From Paraburkholderia sp. ZP32-5 (lineage in GTDB: Bacteria > Pseudomonadota > Gammaproteobacteria > Burkholderiales > Burkholderiaceae): a stretch of DNA of 64,000 nucleotides. The position numbers and the translations under genes are program-made. Shown here one piece after another: positions 17,817 through 30,048 of this stretch. Under the pieces are notes generated by a model that searched no databases, was not told where the DNA came from, and worked only from the letters and a program-made list of their open reading frames with translations. Location: assembly GCF_021390495.1 (NCBI RefSeq), contig NZ_JAJEJP010000001.1:1860001-1924000 (forward strand), written 5' to 3'. Each line of letters opens with the position of its first letter. Within the stretch, counting starts at the first letter, position 1.

Positions 17817-17945
17817 ATTGGTTTTCCGAAGTCGTCGTGAGACATCATGCGTGTTGCCGGCCTGGTTCGACGTGAGCGAGGCCGCGAGGTTCGACGCGCG
17901 TGATACACGAGGGGGCCGAAAAGGCTTGCCGTTGCGGTTGGTGCA

Positions 17946-17975
17946 TTGCGGAAGTCGGCCAAAATCCGCTAAATT
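17946..17975 (+). promoter_or_regulatory. Possible promoter for the aminotransferase-hom-thrC series
   Basis: TTGCGG (17946-17951) and TAAATT (17970-17975) at 18 bp spacing, in the only AT-rich part of the region. An alternative -10, TATAAC at 17975-17980, has too long a spacer. Confidence 0.35.
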
Positions 17976-18076
17976 ATAACTTTTTAGCCGCTTTGCGGCG
18001 CCCCTCGCTCAAGCGCCGCCACAAGCCGCGCGGAGCGCACCGGCGTGGCCCACCGGCTACCTGTGTCGGCATCGCC

Positions 18077-18109
18077 CGCTTATTGCTCGTTTATTGCCCG
18101 CTTGTTGCT
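18077..18109 (+). repeat. Three tandem 11-bp T-rich units
   Basis: Units cgcttattgct, cgtttattgcc and cgcttgttgct follow each other without gaps, and a degenerate fourth (cgccttttcgc) comes next. Period 11 is close to one helical turn. Located in the leader region of the aminotransferase gene. Confidence 0.6.
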
Positions 18110-18333
18110 CGCCTTTTCGCGCTTTTTTGCCCGTGGTTGGCGTCGGGCTTCGCAGCGGCCCGACGGGCAGTGGCGGCGCGATGAGATCGACCCGATTCGC
18201 GGCTGGCGGCCATTGCAGGCGTTGCCGCGTCCGAATTTCCCGTAGCGGTGAATCCGAGCGGCCCGGCGTCCTCAGCCGGGCTGTGTTTGCCCAAGGTTTG
18301 CCCCAAGCCATCAACCAGGATGAAGTGCCCGCC

Positions 18334-19572
18334 GTGAAACCCATTCTCAAATCCAACAAGTTGTTGAATGTCTGCTACGACATTCGCGGGCCCGTCCTCG
18401 AACATGCGAAGCGGCTCGAAGAAGAGGGCCACCGCATCATCAAGCTGAACATCGGCAATCTCGCGCCGTTCGGCTTCGAGGCGCCGGACGAGATCATTCA
18501 GGACATGATCCTCAACCTGCCGGGTTCGTCGGGCTACTCCGATTCGAAGGGCGTGTTCGCCGCGCGCAAGGCGATCATGCACTACACGCAGCAAAAGGGC
18601 GTGTCCGGCGTCGAGCTCGATGACATCTACATCGGCAACGGCGCGTCGGAGCTGATCGTGATGGCGCTGCAGGCGCTGTGCAACGACGGCGACGAAGTAC
18701 TGCTGCCGGCGCCCGACTACCCGCTGTGGACCGCCGGCGTGAGCCTCGCGGGCGGCACGCCGGTGCATTACATCTGCGACGAATCGAATAGCTGGATGCC
18801 CGATCTCGACGACATCCGCGCGAAAATCACGCCGAATACGCGCGCGCTCGTCGTGATCAACCCGAACAACCCGACCGGCGCGCTGTATTCGGACGAACTG
18901 CTGCTCGGCCTGATCGACATCGCGCGCCAGCACGGTCTCGTGATCTTCGCCGACGAGGTCTACGACAAGATCGTCTACGACGGCAAGACCCACACCGCGC
19001 TGGGCTCGCTGTCCGAAGACGTGCTGACGGTCACCTTCAACAGCCTGTCGAAGAGCTACCGCTCGTGCGGCTATCGCGCCGGCTGGATGGCCATTTCGGG
19101 CTTGACCGGCGAAAACCGCCGGCTCGCGAAAGACTATCTGGAAGGGCTCGGCATTCTCGCGTCGATGCGCCTGTGCCCGAACGTGCCCGGCCAGTATGCG
19201 ATCCAGACCGCGCTCGGCGGCTATCAGAGCATCAACGACCTGATCGTGCCGAGCGGGCGTTTGTACAAGCAGCGCGAGCTTGCCTACAACATGCTGACGG
19301 CGATCCCCGGCGTGAGCTGCGTGAAGCCGGAAGCGGCGCTCTACATGTTCCCGCGCCTCGATCCGAAGGTGTATCCGATCCAGAACGACCAGCAGTTCAT
19401 CCTCGATCTGCTGCTCGAAGAGCGCGTGCTGCTCGTGCAGGGCACCGGCTTCAACTGGAAGGCGCCGGATCACTTCCGCGTCGTGTTCCTGCCGAACGTC
19501 GACGATCTCGCCGATTCGATCAACCGGATCGCGCGTTTCCTCGACGGCTACCGCAAGCGTCACACAGCCTGA
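18334..19572 (+). CDS. Pyridoxal-phosphate aminotransferase, AlaA/AlaC-like
   Basis: 412 codons from GTG 18334, giving the family N-terminus MKPILKSNKLLNVCYDIRGP; an AGGA lies 13 nt upstream, and GTG 18325 is the alternative. Class I/II aminotransferase fold: NPNNPTGALY near residues 174-183, DEVYDKI near 207-213, and the PLP lysine Lys240 in SLSKSYR. Closest in style to E. coli AlaA (glutamate-pyruvate transaminase); in this clade it precedes hom-thrC. It could supply alanine or, less likely, act on aspartate-family intermediates. Confidence 0.88.
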   Translation: MKPILKSNKLLNVCYDIRGPVLEHAKRLEEEGHRIIKLNIGNLAPFGFEAPDEIIQDMILNLPGSSGYSDSKGVFAARKAIMHYTQQKGVSGVELDDIYIGNGASELIVMALQALCNDGDEVLLPAPDYPLWTAGVSLAGGTPVHYICDESNSWMPDLDDIRAKITPNTRALVVINPNNPTGALYSDELLLGLIDIARQHGLVIFADEVYDKIVYDGKTHTALGSLSEDVLTVTFNSLSKSYRSCGYRAGWMAISGLTGENRRLAKDYLEGLGILASMRLCPNVPGQYAIQTALGGYQSINDLIVPSGRLYKQRELAYNMLTAIPGVSCVKPEAALYMFPRLDPKVYPIQNDQQFILDLLLEERVLLVQGTGFNWKAPDHFRVVFLPNVDDLADSINRIARFLDGYRKRHTA

Positions 19573-19678
19573 ACCAGCCTCGCGTACGATGTGGCGCGCG
19601 AATCATGACACATGAGTGACACATGAGGCGCCACATCCGCCCCCCGTTTTTTAATCATCTACTCGAAACACACGCTGC

Positions 19679-21010
<1,332 letters not shown>

Positions 21011-21018
21011 GCCGAACT

Positions 21019-22470
21019 ATGAACTACCTCTCCACGCGCGGCGCCGGCGCCGGCGAACACCACTCCTTCTCGGACATCCTGCTCGGCGGTCTCGCGAAAG
21101 ACGGCGGTCTGTATCTGCCCGCGCAATACCCGCAGGTCAGCGCCGACGAACTCGCGCGCTGGCGCACGCTGTCGTACGCGGACCTCGCGTTCGAAGTGCT
21201 GTCGAAATTCGTCGACGATATCCCCGCCGACGACCTGCGCGAGCTGACGCGCAAGACCTACACAGCCGCCACGTATTGCAACGTGCGCGACGACGAAAGC
21301 GCCGCGCAGATCACGCCGCTGAAAACGCTCGGCATCGAAAACGGCGCGCCGCTCGCGCTGCTCGAACTGTCGAACGGGCCGACGCTCGCGTTCAAGGACA
21401 TGGCGATGCAACTGATCGGCAACCTGTTCGAATACGCGCTGGCGAAGCACGGCGAAACGCTGAACATTCTTGGCGCGACCTCGGGCGACACCGGCAGCGC
21501 GGCCGAATACGCGATGCGCGGCAAGCAGGGCATCCGTGTGTTCATGCTGTCGCCGCACAAGAAGATGAGCGCGTTCCAGACCGCGCAGATGTACAGCCTG
21601 CAGGACCCGAACATCTTCAACCTCGCGGTGGAAGGCGTGTTCGACGACGCGCAGGATATCGTCAAGGCCGTGTCGAACGATCACGCGTTCAAGGCGAAGT
21701 ACAAGATCGGCACCGTCAATTCGATCAACTGGGCGCGTGTCGTCGCGCAGGTCGTCTACTACTTCAAGGGCTACTTTGCCGCGACGAAGTCGAACGACGA
21801 GCGCGTGTCGTTCACTGTGCCGTCAGGCAACTTCGGCAACGTGTGTGCGGGTCATATCGCGCGCATGATGGGTTTGCCGATCGAGAAGCTGGTCGTCGCA
21901 ACGAACGAAAACGACGTGCTCGACGAGTTCTTCCGCACCGGCATCTACCGCGTGCGCAAGGCAGCCGAGACGTACCACACCAGCAGCCCGAGCATGGATA
22001 TCTCGAAGGCGTCGAACTTCGAGCGCTTCGTGTTCGATCTGCTCGGCCGCGATCCGGCGCGCGTGCTGCAACTGTTCCGCGATGTCGAGGAGAAGGGCGG
22101 TTTCGATCTCGCGGCGAGCGGTGACTTTGCGCGCGTTCAGGAGTTCGGTTTCGTGTCCGGCCGCAGCAGTCACGACACCCGCGTGGACACGATTCGCGAT
22201 GTGTTCGAGCGTTACGACACGATGATCGACACGCATACCGCCGATGGTCTGAAGGTCGCGCGCGAACATCTGCAGCCGGGCATCCCGATGATCGTGCTCG
22301 AGACCGCGCAGCCAATCAAGTTTGGCGAGACGATCCGCGAGGCGCTGCTGCGCGAACCGGAACGGCCGGCGGCGTTCTCGGGGCTGGAGGCATTGCCGCA
22401 ACGCTTCGAGGTCGTGCCGGCGGATGTTCAGCGGGTGAAGGACTTCATCGCGGCTAATACCGGCGCGTAG
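21019..22470 (+). CDS. thrC: Threonine synthase
   Basis: 483 codons, the long proteobacterial class. It begins MNYLSTRGAGAGEHHSFSD, and the PLP lysine is Lys126 in SNGPTLAFKDMAMQ; LGATSGDTGSAAE binds the cofactor phosphate. Converts O-phosphohomoserine to threonine. The kinase thrB is not in this window. hom and thrC are 8 nt apart and certainly co-transcribed. Confidence 0.96.
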   Translation: MNYLSTRGAGAGEHHSFSDILLGGLAKDGGLYLPAQYPQVSADELARWRTLSYADLAFEVLSKFVDDIPADDLRELTRKTYTAATYCNVRDDESAAQITPLKTLGIENGAPLALLELSNGPTLAFKDMAMQLIGNLFEYALAKHGETLNILGATSGDTGSAAEYAMRGKQGIRVFMLSPHKKMSAFQTAQMYSLQDPNIFNLAVEGVFDDAQDIVKAVSNDHAFKAKYKIGTVNSINWARVVAQVVYYFKGYFAATKSNDERVSFTVPSGNFGNVCAGHIARMMGLPIEKLVVATNENDVLDEFFRTGIYRVRKAAETYHTSSPSMDISKASNFERFVFDLLGRDPARVLQLFRDVEEKGGFDLAASGDFARVQEFGFVSGRSSHDTRVDTIRDVFERYDTMIDTHTADGLKVAREHLQPGIPMIVLETAQPIKFGETIREALLREPERPAAFSGLEALPQRFEVVPADVQRVKDFIAANTGA

Positions 22471-22493
22471 GCCGGTAAATTGGCTGGTGAATA

Positions 22494-22519
22494 GGCCCAC
22501 GCCTACGTGTGCGTGGGCC
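22494..22519 (+). terminator. Hairpin after thrC, possible terminator
   Basis: Perfect 9-bp GC-rich arms (22494-22502 with 22511-22519) with an 8-nt loop, 23 nt past the thrC stop. The following bases (TCCTTGG) are a poor T tract, so termination would be weak or Rho-assisted. Confidence 0.45.
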
Positions 22520-22791
22520 TCCTTGGCCAGGCACCGGACGGAGCACAACGTGCCTCGCCAGGTGGCAAGCTCGGCCTTGCCAATCCGCAAGATCAGCAGG
22601 TCACCACGCACGCTCCCAATCTGCGTGGGCCGTTTCACGGCTCACGCGATGTGCAACGCCGCCACATCGCTTCGTGTCGATCGACACAGCATATCCACCA
22701 CACGACGCCAGCCGCCTCCTCGCGGTCGCGCGTCGGTCAGTGCCACAACGCCCCATGGCGCCCGGCCGCGCAGGCCAAGGGCATCGGCCGT

Positions 22792-22797
22792 TACAAT
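22792..22797 (+). promoter_or_regulatory. Candidate -10 box of the moe/moa operon
   Basis: TACAAT 29 nt before the moeA ATG. A -35 at standard distance is not obvious. Supports a separate transcript moeA-moaD-moaE. Confidence 0.4.
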
Positions 22798-22826
22798 ATC
22801 TTTTTCCCCGCGGCTTCGAGTTCAAG

Positions 22827-24113
22827 ATGTCTACACCTACCCCCCGTGCTCCGATGCTCGCCACCGCGGATGCGCTGGCGATCCTGCTCGACGCCGCGCG
22901 CCCGATCGAGGGCACCGAATCGATTCCGACGCTCGATGCGTTGAACCGCGTGCTGTCCGCCGATGTGACTTCACCGCTCGACGTGCCGCCGATGAACACC
23001 AGTTCGATGGACGGCTACGCGGTCCGTATCGCCGATCTCGCGCACGGCAACCGCTTGCCGGTTTCGCAACGCATTCCGGCCGGCCATGCGCCGGTGCCGC
23101 TCGGGCCCGCCAGCATCGCGCGCATTTTCACCGGCGCGACGGTGCCGCCCGGCGCCGACGCGGTCGTGATGCAGGAGCAAACCGAGGCAGCCGGCGATGA
23201 AGTCACGATCGTGCATCGGCCGCAAGCGGGCGAGTGGATCACCGCGCAGGGCGCGGATATTCGCGCGGGCTCGGTGATCCTGCCGGCCGGCACGCGGCTT
23301 ACGCCGCAGGCGCTGGGGCTGGCGGCGTCGGTCGGTTGCGCGCAACTCGAGGTGCGCCGCCGCGTGAAGGTCGCCGTGTTCTTCACCGGCGACGAACTGA
23401 CGATGCCCGGCGAGCCGCTGAAGCCGGGCGCGATCTACAACTCGAATCGCTTCACGTTGCGCGGGCTGCTCGAAAATCTCGGCTGCGAAGTGACCGACTA
23501 CGGCATCGTCCCCGATCAATTCGACGCGACCCGCGCGACGCTGCGCGAGGCTGCTCAGGCGCATGACCTGATCCTGACCTCCGGTGGCGTGTCGGTGGGC
23601 GAGGAGGATCACGTGAAGCCGGCGGTCGAGGCCGAAGGGCGTCTGTCGATGTGGCAGATCGCCATGAAGCCGGGCAAGCCGCTCGCGTTCGGTGCGGTGC
23701 GCCGTGGCAGCGTTGAAGCTGGCCCGGCAACCGAGGCAGGCGCGGCATCCGCAAGCTCGCCGGCCGCCGCCGAAGCGTTTTTCCTCGGCTTGCCCGGCAA
23801 TCCGGTGTCGAGCTTCGTCACGTTCCTGATGTTCGTGCGGCCGTTCGTACTGCGTCTGGCCGGCGTGCAAGCGGTCGCGCCGCGCGCGCTGTCGCTGCGC
23901 GCCGATTTCACGCAGAGCAAGGCCGATCGCCGCAACGAGTTTCTGCGCGCGCGCGTGAACGCGGCCGGCGGCCTCGATCTGTTTCCGAACCAGAGTTCGG
24001 CGGTGCTGACCTCGACCGTGTGGGGCGACGGTCTGATCGACAATCCGCCGAATCACGCGATCAGCGCCGGCGAGACCGTGCGCTTCATTCCGTTTTCCGA
24101 ACTGTTGAACTGA
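22827..24113 (+). CDS. moeA: Molybdopterin molybdotransferase MoeA
   Basis: 428 codons from ATG 22827; the frame is open further upstream but lacks conservation there. Typical MoeA landmarks: PLDVPPMNTSSMDGYAV, then RIFTGATVPPGADAVVMQE, the MoCF-biosynthesis segment LTSGGVSVGEEDHVK and LPGNPVSSFVTF. MoeA inserts molybdate into adenylylated molybdopterin. A short Ala-rich insert separates the last two blocks. Followed by moaD after 33 nt. Confidence 0.95.
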   Translation: MSTPTPRAPMLATADALAILLDAARPIEGTESIPTLDALNRVLSADVTSPLDVPPMNTSSMDGYAVRIADLAHGNRLPVSQRIPAGHAPVPLGPASIARIFTGATVPPGADAVVMQEQTEAAGDEVTIVHRPQAGEWITAQGADIRAGSVILPAGTRLTPQALGLAASVGCAQLEVRRRVKVAVFFTGDELTMPGEPLKPGAIYNSNRFTLRGLLENLGCEVTDYGIVPDQFDATRATLREAAQAHDLILTSGGVSVGEEDHVKPAVEAEGRLSMWQIAMKPGKPLAFGAVRRGSVEAGPATEAGAASASSPAAAEAFFLGLPGNPVSSFVTFLMFVRPFVLRLAGVQAVAPRALSLRADFTQSKADRRNEFLRARVNAAGGLDLFPNQSSAVLTSTVWGDGLIDNPPNHAISAGETVRFIPFSELLN

Positions 24114-24146
24114 GGCCGGCGCTGCATCGCAGACCGGCGGCATCCG

Positions 24147-24404
24147 ATGAAGATTGAACTCCGATACTTTGCAAGCGTGCGCGAAGCGCTGAACACGTCC
24201 GACGAAACCGTCGACGTCCCCGACGGCATCGCGACCGTCGGCGACGTGCGCGCGTGGCTGCGCGTGCGCGGCGGCATCTGGGCCGAAACGCTCGCCGAAG
24301 GCCGCGCGCTGCGCATGGCCTGCAATCACGTGATGACCGGCGCGGGCACGCGCATCACCGAAGGCTGCGAGGTCGCGTTTTTTCCGCCGGTAACGGGCGG
24401 TTGA
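24147..24404 (+). CDS. moaD: Molybdopterin synthase sulfur carrier subunit MoaD
   Basis: 85 codons, beta-grasp ubiquitin-like fold, starting MKIELRYFASVREAL and ending in the required Gly-Gly (FFPPVTGG). The C-terminal glycine is activated as a thiocarboxylate and gives sulfur to precursor Z in the MoaD-MoaE complex. Between moeA and moaE. Confidence 0.95.
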   Translation: MKIELRYFASVREALNTSDETVDVPDGIATVGDVRAWLRVRGGIWAETLAEGRALRMACNHVMTGAGTRITEGCEVAFFPPVTGG

Positions 24405-24456
24405 GCGCAACTGCGTCCATCACAGTTCGCCACACAGAAGACCTTAGGAGCCGCCC

Positions 24457-24933
24457 ATGCCCGTTCGCGTCCAGACCGAAGATTTCGACCTCACCGCCGA
24501 AGTGGCCGCGCTGCGCGCGCGCAATCCGAAGATCGGCGCGGTCGCGTGCTTCGTCGGTACGGTGCGCGATCTGAACGAAGGCAGCACGGTCGAGACGATG
24601 GAGCTCGAGCACTATCCGGGCATGACGGAAAAGTCGCTCGAGGCGATCATCGAGCGCGCGCGCGCACGTTGGCCAGGCGTCGAGGTGCAGATCGTGCACC
24701 GCGTCGGCAAGCTCTATCCGCTCGATCAGATCGTGCTCGTCGCGACGACGGCCGCGCATCGGGGCGATGCGTTCGCGTCGTGTGAGTTCGTGATGGACTA
24801 TCTGAAGACCGAAGCGCCGTTCTGGAAGAAGGAAAAAACCGACGCGGGCGAGCGCTGGGTCGATGCGCGCGTGACGGACGACGCGGCGCTGGCGCGCTGG
24901 GGCATCGACTCCGGGAACCGGCTGGCGAAGTAG
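24457..24933 (+). CDS. moaE: Molybdopterin synthase catalytic subunit MoaE
   Basis: 158 codons. Family marks: GAVACFVGTVRD, the LEHYPGMTEKSL block, HRVGKLYPLDQIV, and the active-site region FWKKEKT with the catalytic lysines. It completes the operon, making molybdopterin with MoaD. A TAGGAG-like site precedes the ATG. Confidence 0.96.
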   Translation: MPVRVQTEDFDLTAEVAALRARNPKIGAVACFVGTVRDLNEGSTVETMELEHYPGMTEKSLEAIIERARARWPGVEVQIVHRVGKLYPLDQIVLVATTAAHRGDAFASCEFVMDYLKTEAPFWKKEKTDAGERWVDARVTDDAALARWGIDSGNRLAK

Positions 24934-24998
24934 CCGGATCGCAAGCGCGGCGGCGCCTGCTCACGCTTGCGAGCGCGAGCAGGCCGCACGCAGCAGTT

Positions 24999-25541
24999 TC
25001 ACGCGTCGCGCGAGCGCCCGATGATCGGCACCGGAAACGGCTCGCCGGCTGGCCTCGCCGGATGGTCTTCGTCGCCGTCGCGCGGGCGCCGCTTCGGCGC
25101 GACACGGTCGAGCAGCGCCTGCTGCTCGGGCGGAATCTTGTAATCCCAGCCGAAACGGCTCAACTGCAGGCTTTGCGCGATCCGCAGCGCGGGCTCCATG
25201 AAGCGCACCGCCGCGGCCGGTTGATAGCGCGATTCGACGGTGTCGAGAAACAGATACAGCCAGCGGCTGAAATGCTGCGGCTCGACCCCTTCGAGCGGCT
25301 GATGCGCCTGCTGCACGTTGCCGCGATACTGCTTCGCGCCGAGCACGAGGCTGCCCCAGAATGTGCACATCTTCGGCAGATGGTCGTCCCAGCGGCCCGC
25401 GAGCTTCGCGTCGAACACGGGGCCGAGCCGCGGATCGGCGCGCACGCGATCGTAAAAGCCGTAGACGAGCGCGCGAATATTCGCTTCGGTCGGTTCGTCC
25501 GCGCGCTCGACCGGCGGCGCGGCGGGGAAGGATGGATTCAT
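24999..25541 (-). CDS. Truncated (2/2) globin, group III
   Basis: 180 codons from the ATG at 25541; an in-frame start at 25619 adds 26 Pro/Arg-rich residues that look non-coding. The globin core is in residues 18-130: VYGFYDRVRADPRLGPVF, HLPKMCTFWGSLVLG, then AHQPLEGVEPQHFSRWL, with His80 the likely proximal haem ligand. Group III globins (Campylobacter Ctb type) bind O2 and NO. The C-terminal 40 residues are basic and extend beyond the globin fold. Divergent from the nsrR-like gene, which suggests NO-responsive control. Confidence 0.88.
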   Translation of the reverse strand: MNPSFPAAPPVERADEPTEANIRALVYGFYDRVRADPRLGPVFDAKLAGRWDDHLPKMCTFWGSLVLGAKQYRGNVQQAHQPLEGVEPQHFSRWLYLFLDTVESRYQPAAAVRFMEPALRIAQSLQLSRFGWDYKIPPEQQALLDRVAPKRRPRDGDEDHPARPAGEPFPVPIIGRSRDA

Positions 25542-25911
25542 GCGGGTTCCGGAAAAATGCGGTTCTGATGGCGGCTGGCGGTCGCCGTGGCAGCGGGGGG
25601 CGGGCAATCGCGAAGGCACACAACGCGGTCGGCGCCATCGGTGCCGGGCGACGCACAGACGGAGCAGATCACCCGAAGCAGTGCGTCAGCCAGCGAAAAA
25701 GACCTCGAATCCCTACCTTTTCGTATGAACGATCGATGCGGGGAACCGTTACCATGGCGACGCGCGACGATATCAGGGCCAGGGCGGATGCCATCGGGCA
25801 GTCATCTTAGCCCAGCGCCCGCCCGCCGCCTCCGGCAACCATTGAGTCGATACGGTTATCCATGCGGCCGCAGCGTGCTTGCTCCCAGCCTTTCACACCC
25901 TATCTGCATCT
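25542..25911. other. Divergent promoter region, globin and nsrR-like genes
   Basis: 370 nt with no supported gene. It should carry both promoters. I looked for an NsrR-type palindrome (AAGATGCAT-like arms) and found only weak partial matches, so no operator is called. Confidence 0.45.
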
Positions 25912-26388
25912 ATGAGACTGACCGACTATACGGATTACACGTTGCGCGTACTGCTGTACCTCGCGGTAAGACGCGACGGACTGTCGACGATCCACGATAT
26001 TTCGCAGGCGTACGGCATCTCGAAGAACCATCTGATGAAGGTCGTGCAGCAACTCGGCGAGCGCGGCTGGGTCGAAACCGTGCGCGGGCGCAATGGCGGA
26101 CTTCGGCTCGGCGGCCAGACGCTCGCGTTGACCATCGGCGACGTCGTGCGGGTGACCGAGAGCGATTTCGCGTTGGTCGGCTGTCTGCCGGACCGGCAGG
26201 GCGAGCAGCGTCCTTGCGTGATCACCTCGCATTGCCGTTTGCGCGGCGCGTTGCAGACGGCGAACGATGCCTTTCTCGCCGAACTCGATCGCCATACGAT
26301 TGGCGAAGTCGCGGAACCGAGGGCCCCGCTCGCGGCGTTGCTCGGGCTGAACAAGAGGATTGCGGTGAGGCCGCTCGCGGAGGTATGA
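25912..26388 (+). CDS. nsrR: Rrf2 family regulator, NsrR-like
   Basis: 158 codons from ATG 25912 (MRLTDYTDYTLRVLLYLA, the canonical Rrf2/NsrR beginning). The winged helix-turn-helix includes YGISKNHLMKVVQQL and GRNGGLRLG (wing). Three cysteines, Cys91, Cys102 and Cys108, are placed as the Fe-S ligands of NsrR, the nitric-oxide sensor, rather than the tighter IscR pattern. NsrR represses NO detoxification genes; the divergent globin is a natural target. The gene symbol is by motif and context. Confidence 0.85.
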   Translation: MRLTDYTDYTLRVLLYLAVRRDGLSTIHDISQAYGISKNHLMKVVQQLGERGWVETVRGRNGGLRLGGQTLALTIGDVVRVTESDFALVGCLPDRQGEQRPCVITSHCRLRGALQTANDAFLAELDRHTIGEVAEPRAPLAALLGLNKRIAVRPLAEV

Positions 26389-26559
26389 CGCAACTCGGGG
26401 TGGTTCATTGGGACGGTTCATCGGAGTGACTCAGGCGGCCCGATTGGGTTACGCGGCAACACTCCCGCCATGCAGATCCCCGCAGACGGGCTGAAAAACG
26501 AAGCGGCGGCGGTTCTTTCGTTCAAATGTTAAATAGTTACGGTTGAGGCCAAAAAAGCG

Positions 26560-26587
26560 CTTGAAACCCAAATAAAACGCCTCATTT
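26560..26587 (+). promoter_or_regulatory. Heat-shock (sigma-32) promoter of clpB
   Basis: CTTGAAA (26560-26566) and CCTCATTT (26580-26587) with 13 bp between, a close match to the RpoH consensus CTTGAAA-N11-16-CCCCATnT. Predicted transcription start is about 20-25 nt before the clpB ATG, leaving room for the GGAGGT site. Confidence 0.82.
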
Positions 26588-26616
26588 TGGTGGTAATCGA
26601 AATTGGAGGTCTCTTG

Positions 26617-29214
<2,598 letters not shown>

Positions 29215-29274
29215 GCTTGCGTACATGAGGAACCGGCGGTTGGAACGGGCAGTCGAACCGTTTCAACCGGCGTT

Positions 29275-29314
29275 AAAAAACGGCAACGAAGGAAACTTCG
29301 TTGCCGTTTTTTTT
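29275..29314. terminator. Bidirectional terminator clpB / yidB-like gene
   Basis: Perfect 11-bp stem (29281-29291 with 29296-29306), GAAA tetraloop, eight T after it and six A before it, so it works for both convergent genes. Confidence 0.93.
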
Positions 29315-29369
29315 GCCCAGCGGGTTCGATCGGGCGCGGTGCGCCGGCAAGCGCCGGCGTGCAGCGTTG

Positions 29370-29804
29370 TTACGCGTTGCCCTTGTTGCCACCGAACAGT
29401 GCCGCGAGGCCACCCAGCGCGCCGAGCACGGTGGTCGAGTTCAGTTGGCCGTCGGCCGGCACGGTGCCTTCCGGCGTGGCCGCGTTGACGACGTGCGGCA
29501 GAATTTGCGACAGCAGACCCGTCACCTGATCCGGCTGGACCCCAGCCTTGGCCGCGAGGTCGGTGACGGTCTGCGAGCCGAGTACGCTGTGCAGCGCATC
29601 GGGCGCGATCGGCTGGTTTTCGCCGTTGCTGACCCACGACGACACGACGTCGCCGAGGCCCTTTTCCTGAAAACGCTGGATCAGCCCGTTCAGGCCGCCC
29701 GGCTGGTTGTTGACGAATTCGAGCGCGGCTGTGATCAGCGCTTGCTGGCCACCGCCTTCGGGCGATTTGCCGAGCAGGGAACCGATGGTGTCGAGTAGGC
29801 TCAT
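29370..29804 (-). CDS. YidB family protein (DUF937)
   Basis: 144 codons from ATG 29804, chosen for the family start MSLLDTIGSLLG; longer in-frame starts upstream give unlikely Arg/Pro-rich sequence. Helical, Gly/Gln-rich, with the YidB marks GGLNGLIQRFQEKGLGDVVSSWV and GQNQPI-like SNGENQPIAPDALHSVLG. The function of the family is not known. Its end is Gly-rich and hydrophobic (LGALGGLAALFGG). Stands alone, convergent with clpB. Confidence 0.88.
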   Translation of the reverse strand: MSLLDTIGSLLGKSPEGGGQQALITAALEFVNNQPGGLNGLIQRFQEKGLGDVVSSWVSNGENQPIAPDALHSVLGSQTVTDLAAKAGVQPDQVTGLLSQILPHVVNAATPEGTVPADGQLNSTTVLGALGGLAALFGGNKGNA

Positions 29805-30048
29805 GACGGTCTCTCTTGAATGCCGGCACGCGGATGACGGCCTGGCGGGTGAAAACGCCGCGCGGCTGCGCGGCGTGGTAAGACGGAGGGCGGCGGCGGG
29901 GCGATGCCCCTGCGTGCGACGCGACGGCATCGTCGCGTGTCGCTCAGCCTTCGCGATGCCGCCGGCTGCTCCTTGCTGCGTTGTTTCCGGTGTTCCAGCT
30001 TGCTGCAACTTCGATAGGGACGGTGGATTCAGTCCGGCTTCGCGCGCT

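Larger units (their letters stand above)
17817..18333. other. Intergenic region before the aminotransferase gene
   Basis: 517 nt with no supported gene, although the plus strand stays open in one frame from 18094. It holds divergent promoters, a possible plus-strand promoter at 17946-17975, and a T-rich 11-bp tandem repeat at 18077-18109. If that promoter is used the leader would be about 350 nt long. Confidence 0.5.
22471..22826. other. Intergenic region thrC-moeA
   Basis: 356 nt without a supported gene. It holds a hairpin at 22494-22519 right after thrC and a -10 like TACAAT at 22792-22797, 29 nt before moeA. Confidence 0.5.

Noticed and set aside
18077..18120. CRISPR-like array
   Set aside because: The 11-bp units are directly adjacent with no spacers, so this is a simple tandem repeat.
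18094..18333. In-frame upstream extension of the aminotransferase
   Set aside because: The sequence is Arg/Gly/Ser-rich with no conservation, and the family N-terminus begins at GTG 18334.
25542..25911. NsrR palindrome in the globin/regulator gap
   Set aside because: Only partial half-site matches (GATGCC, GCATC) were seen; spacing and symmetry do not fit.
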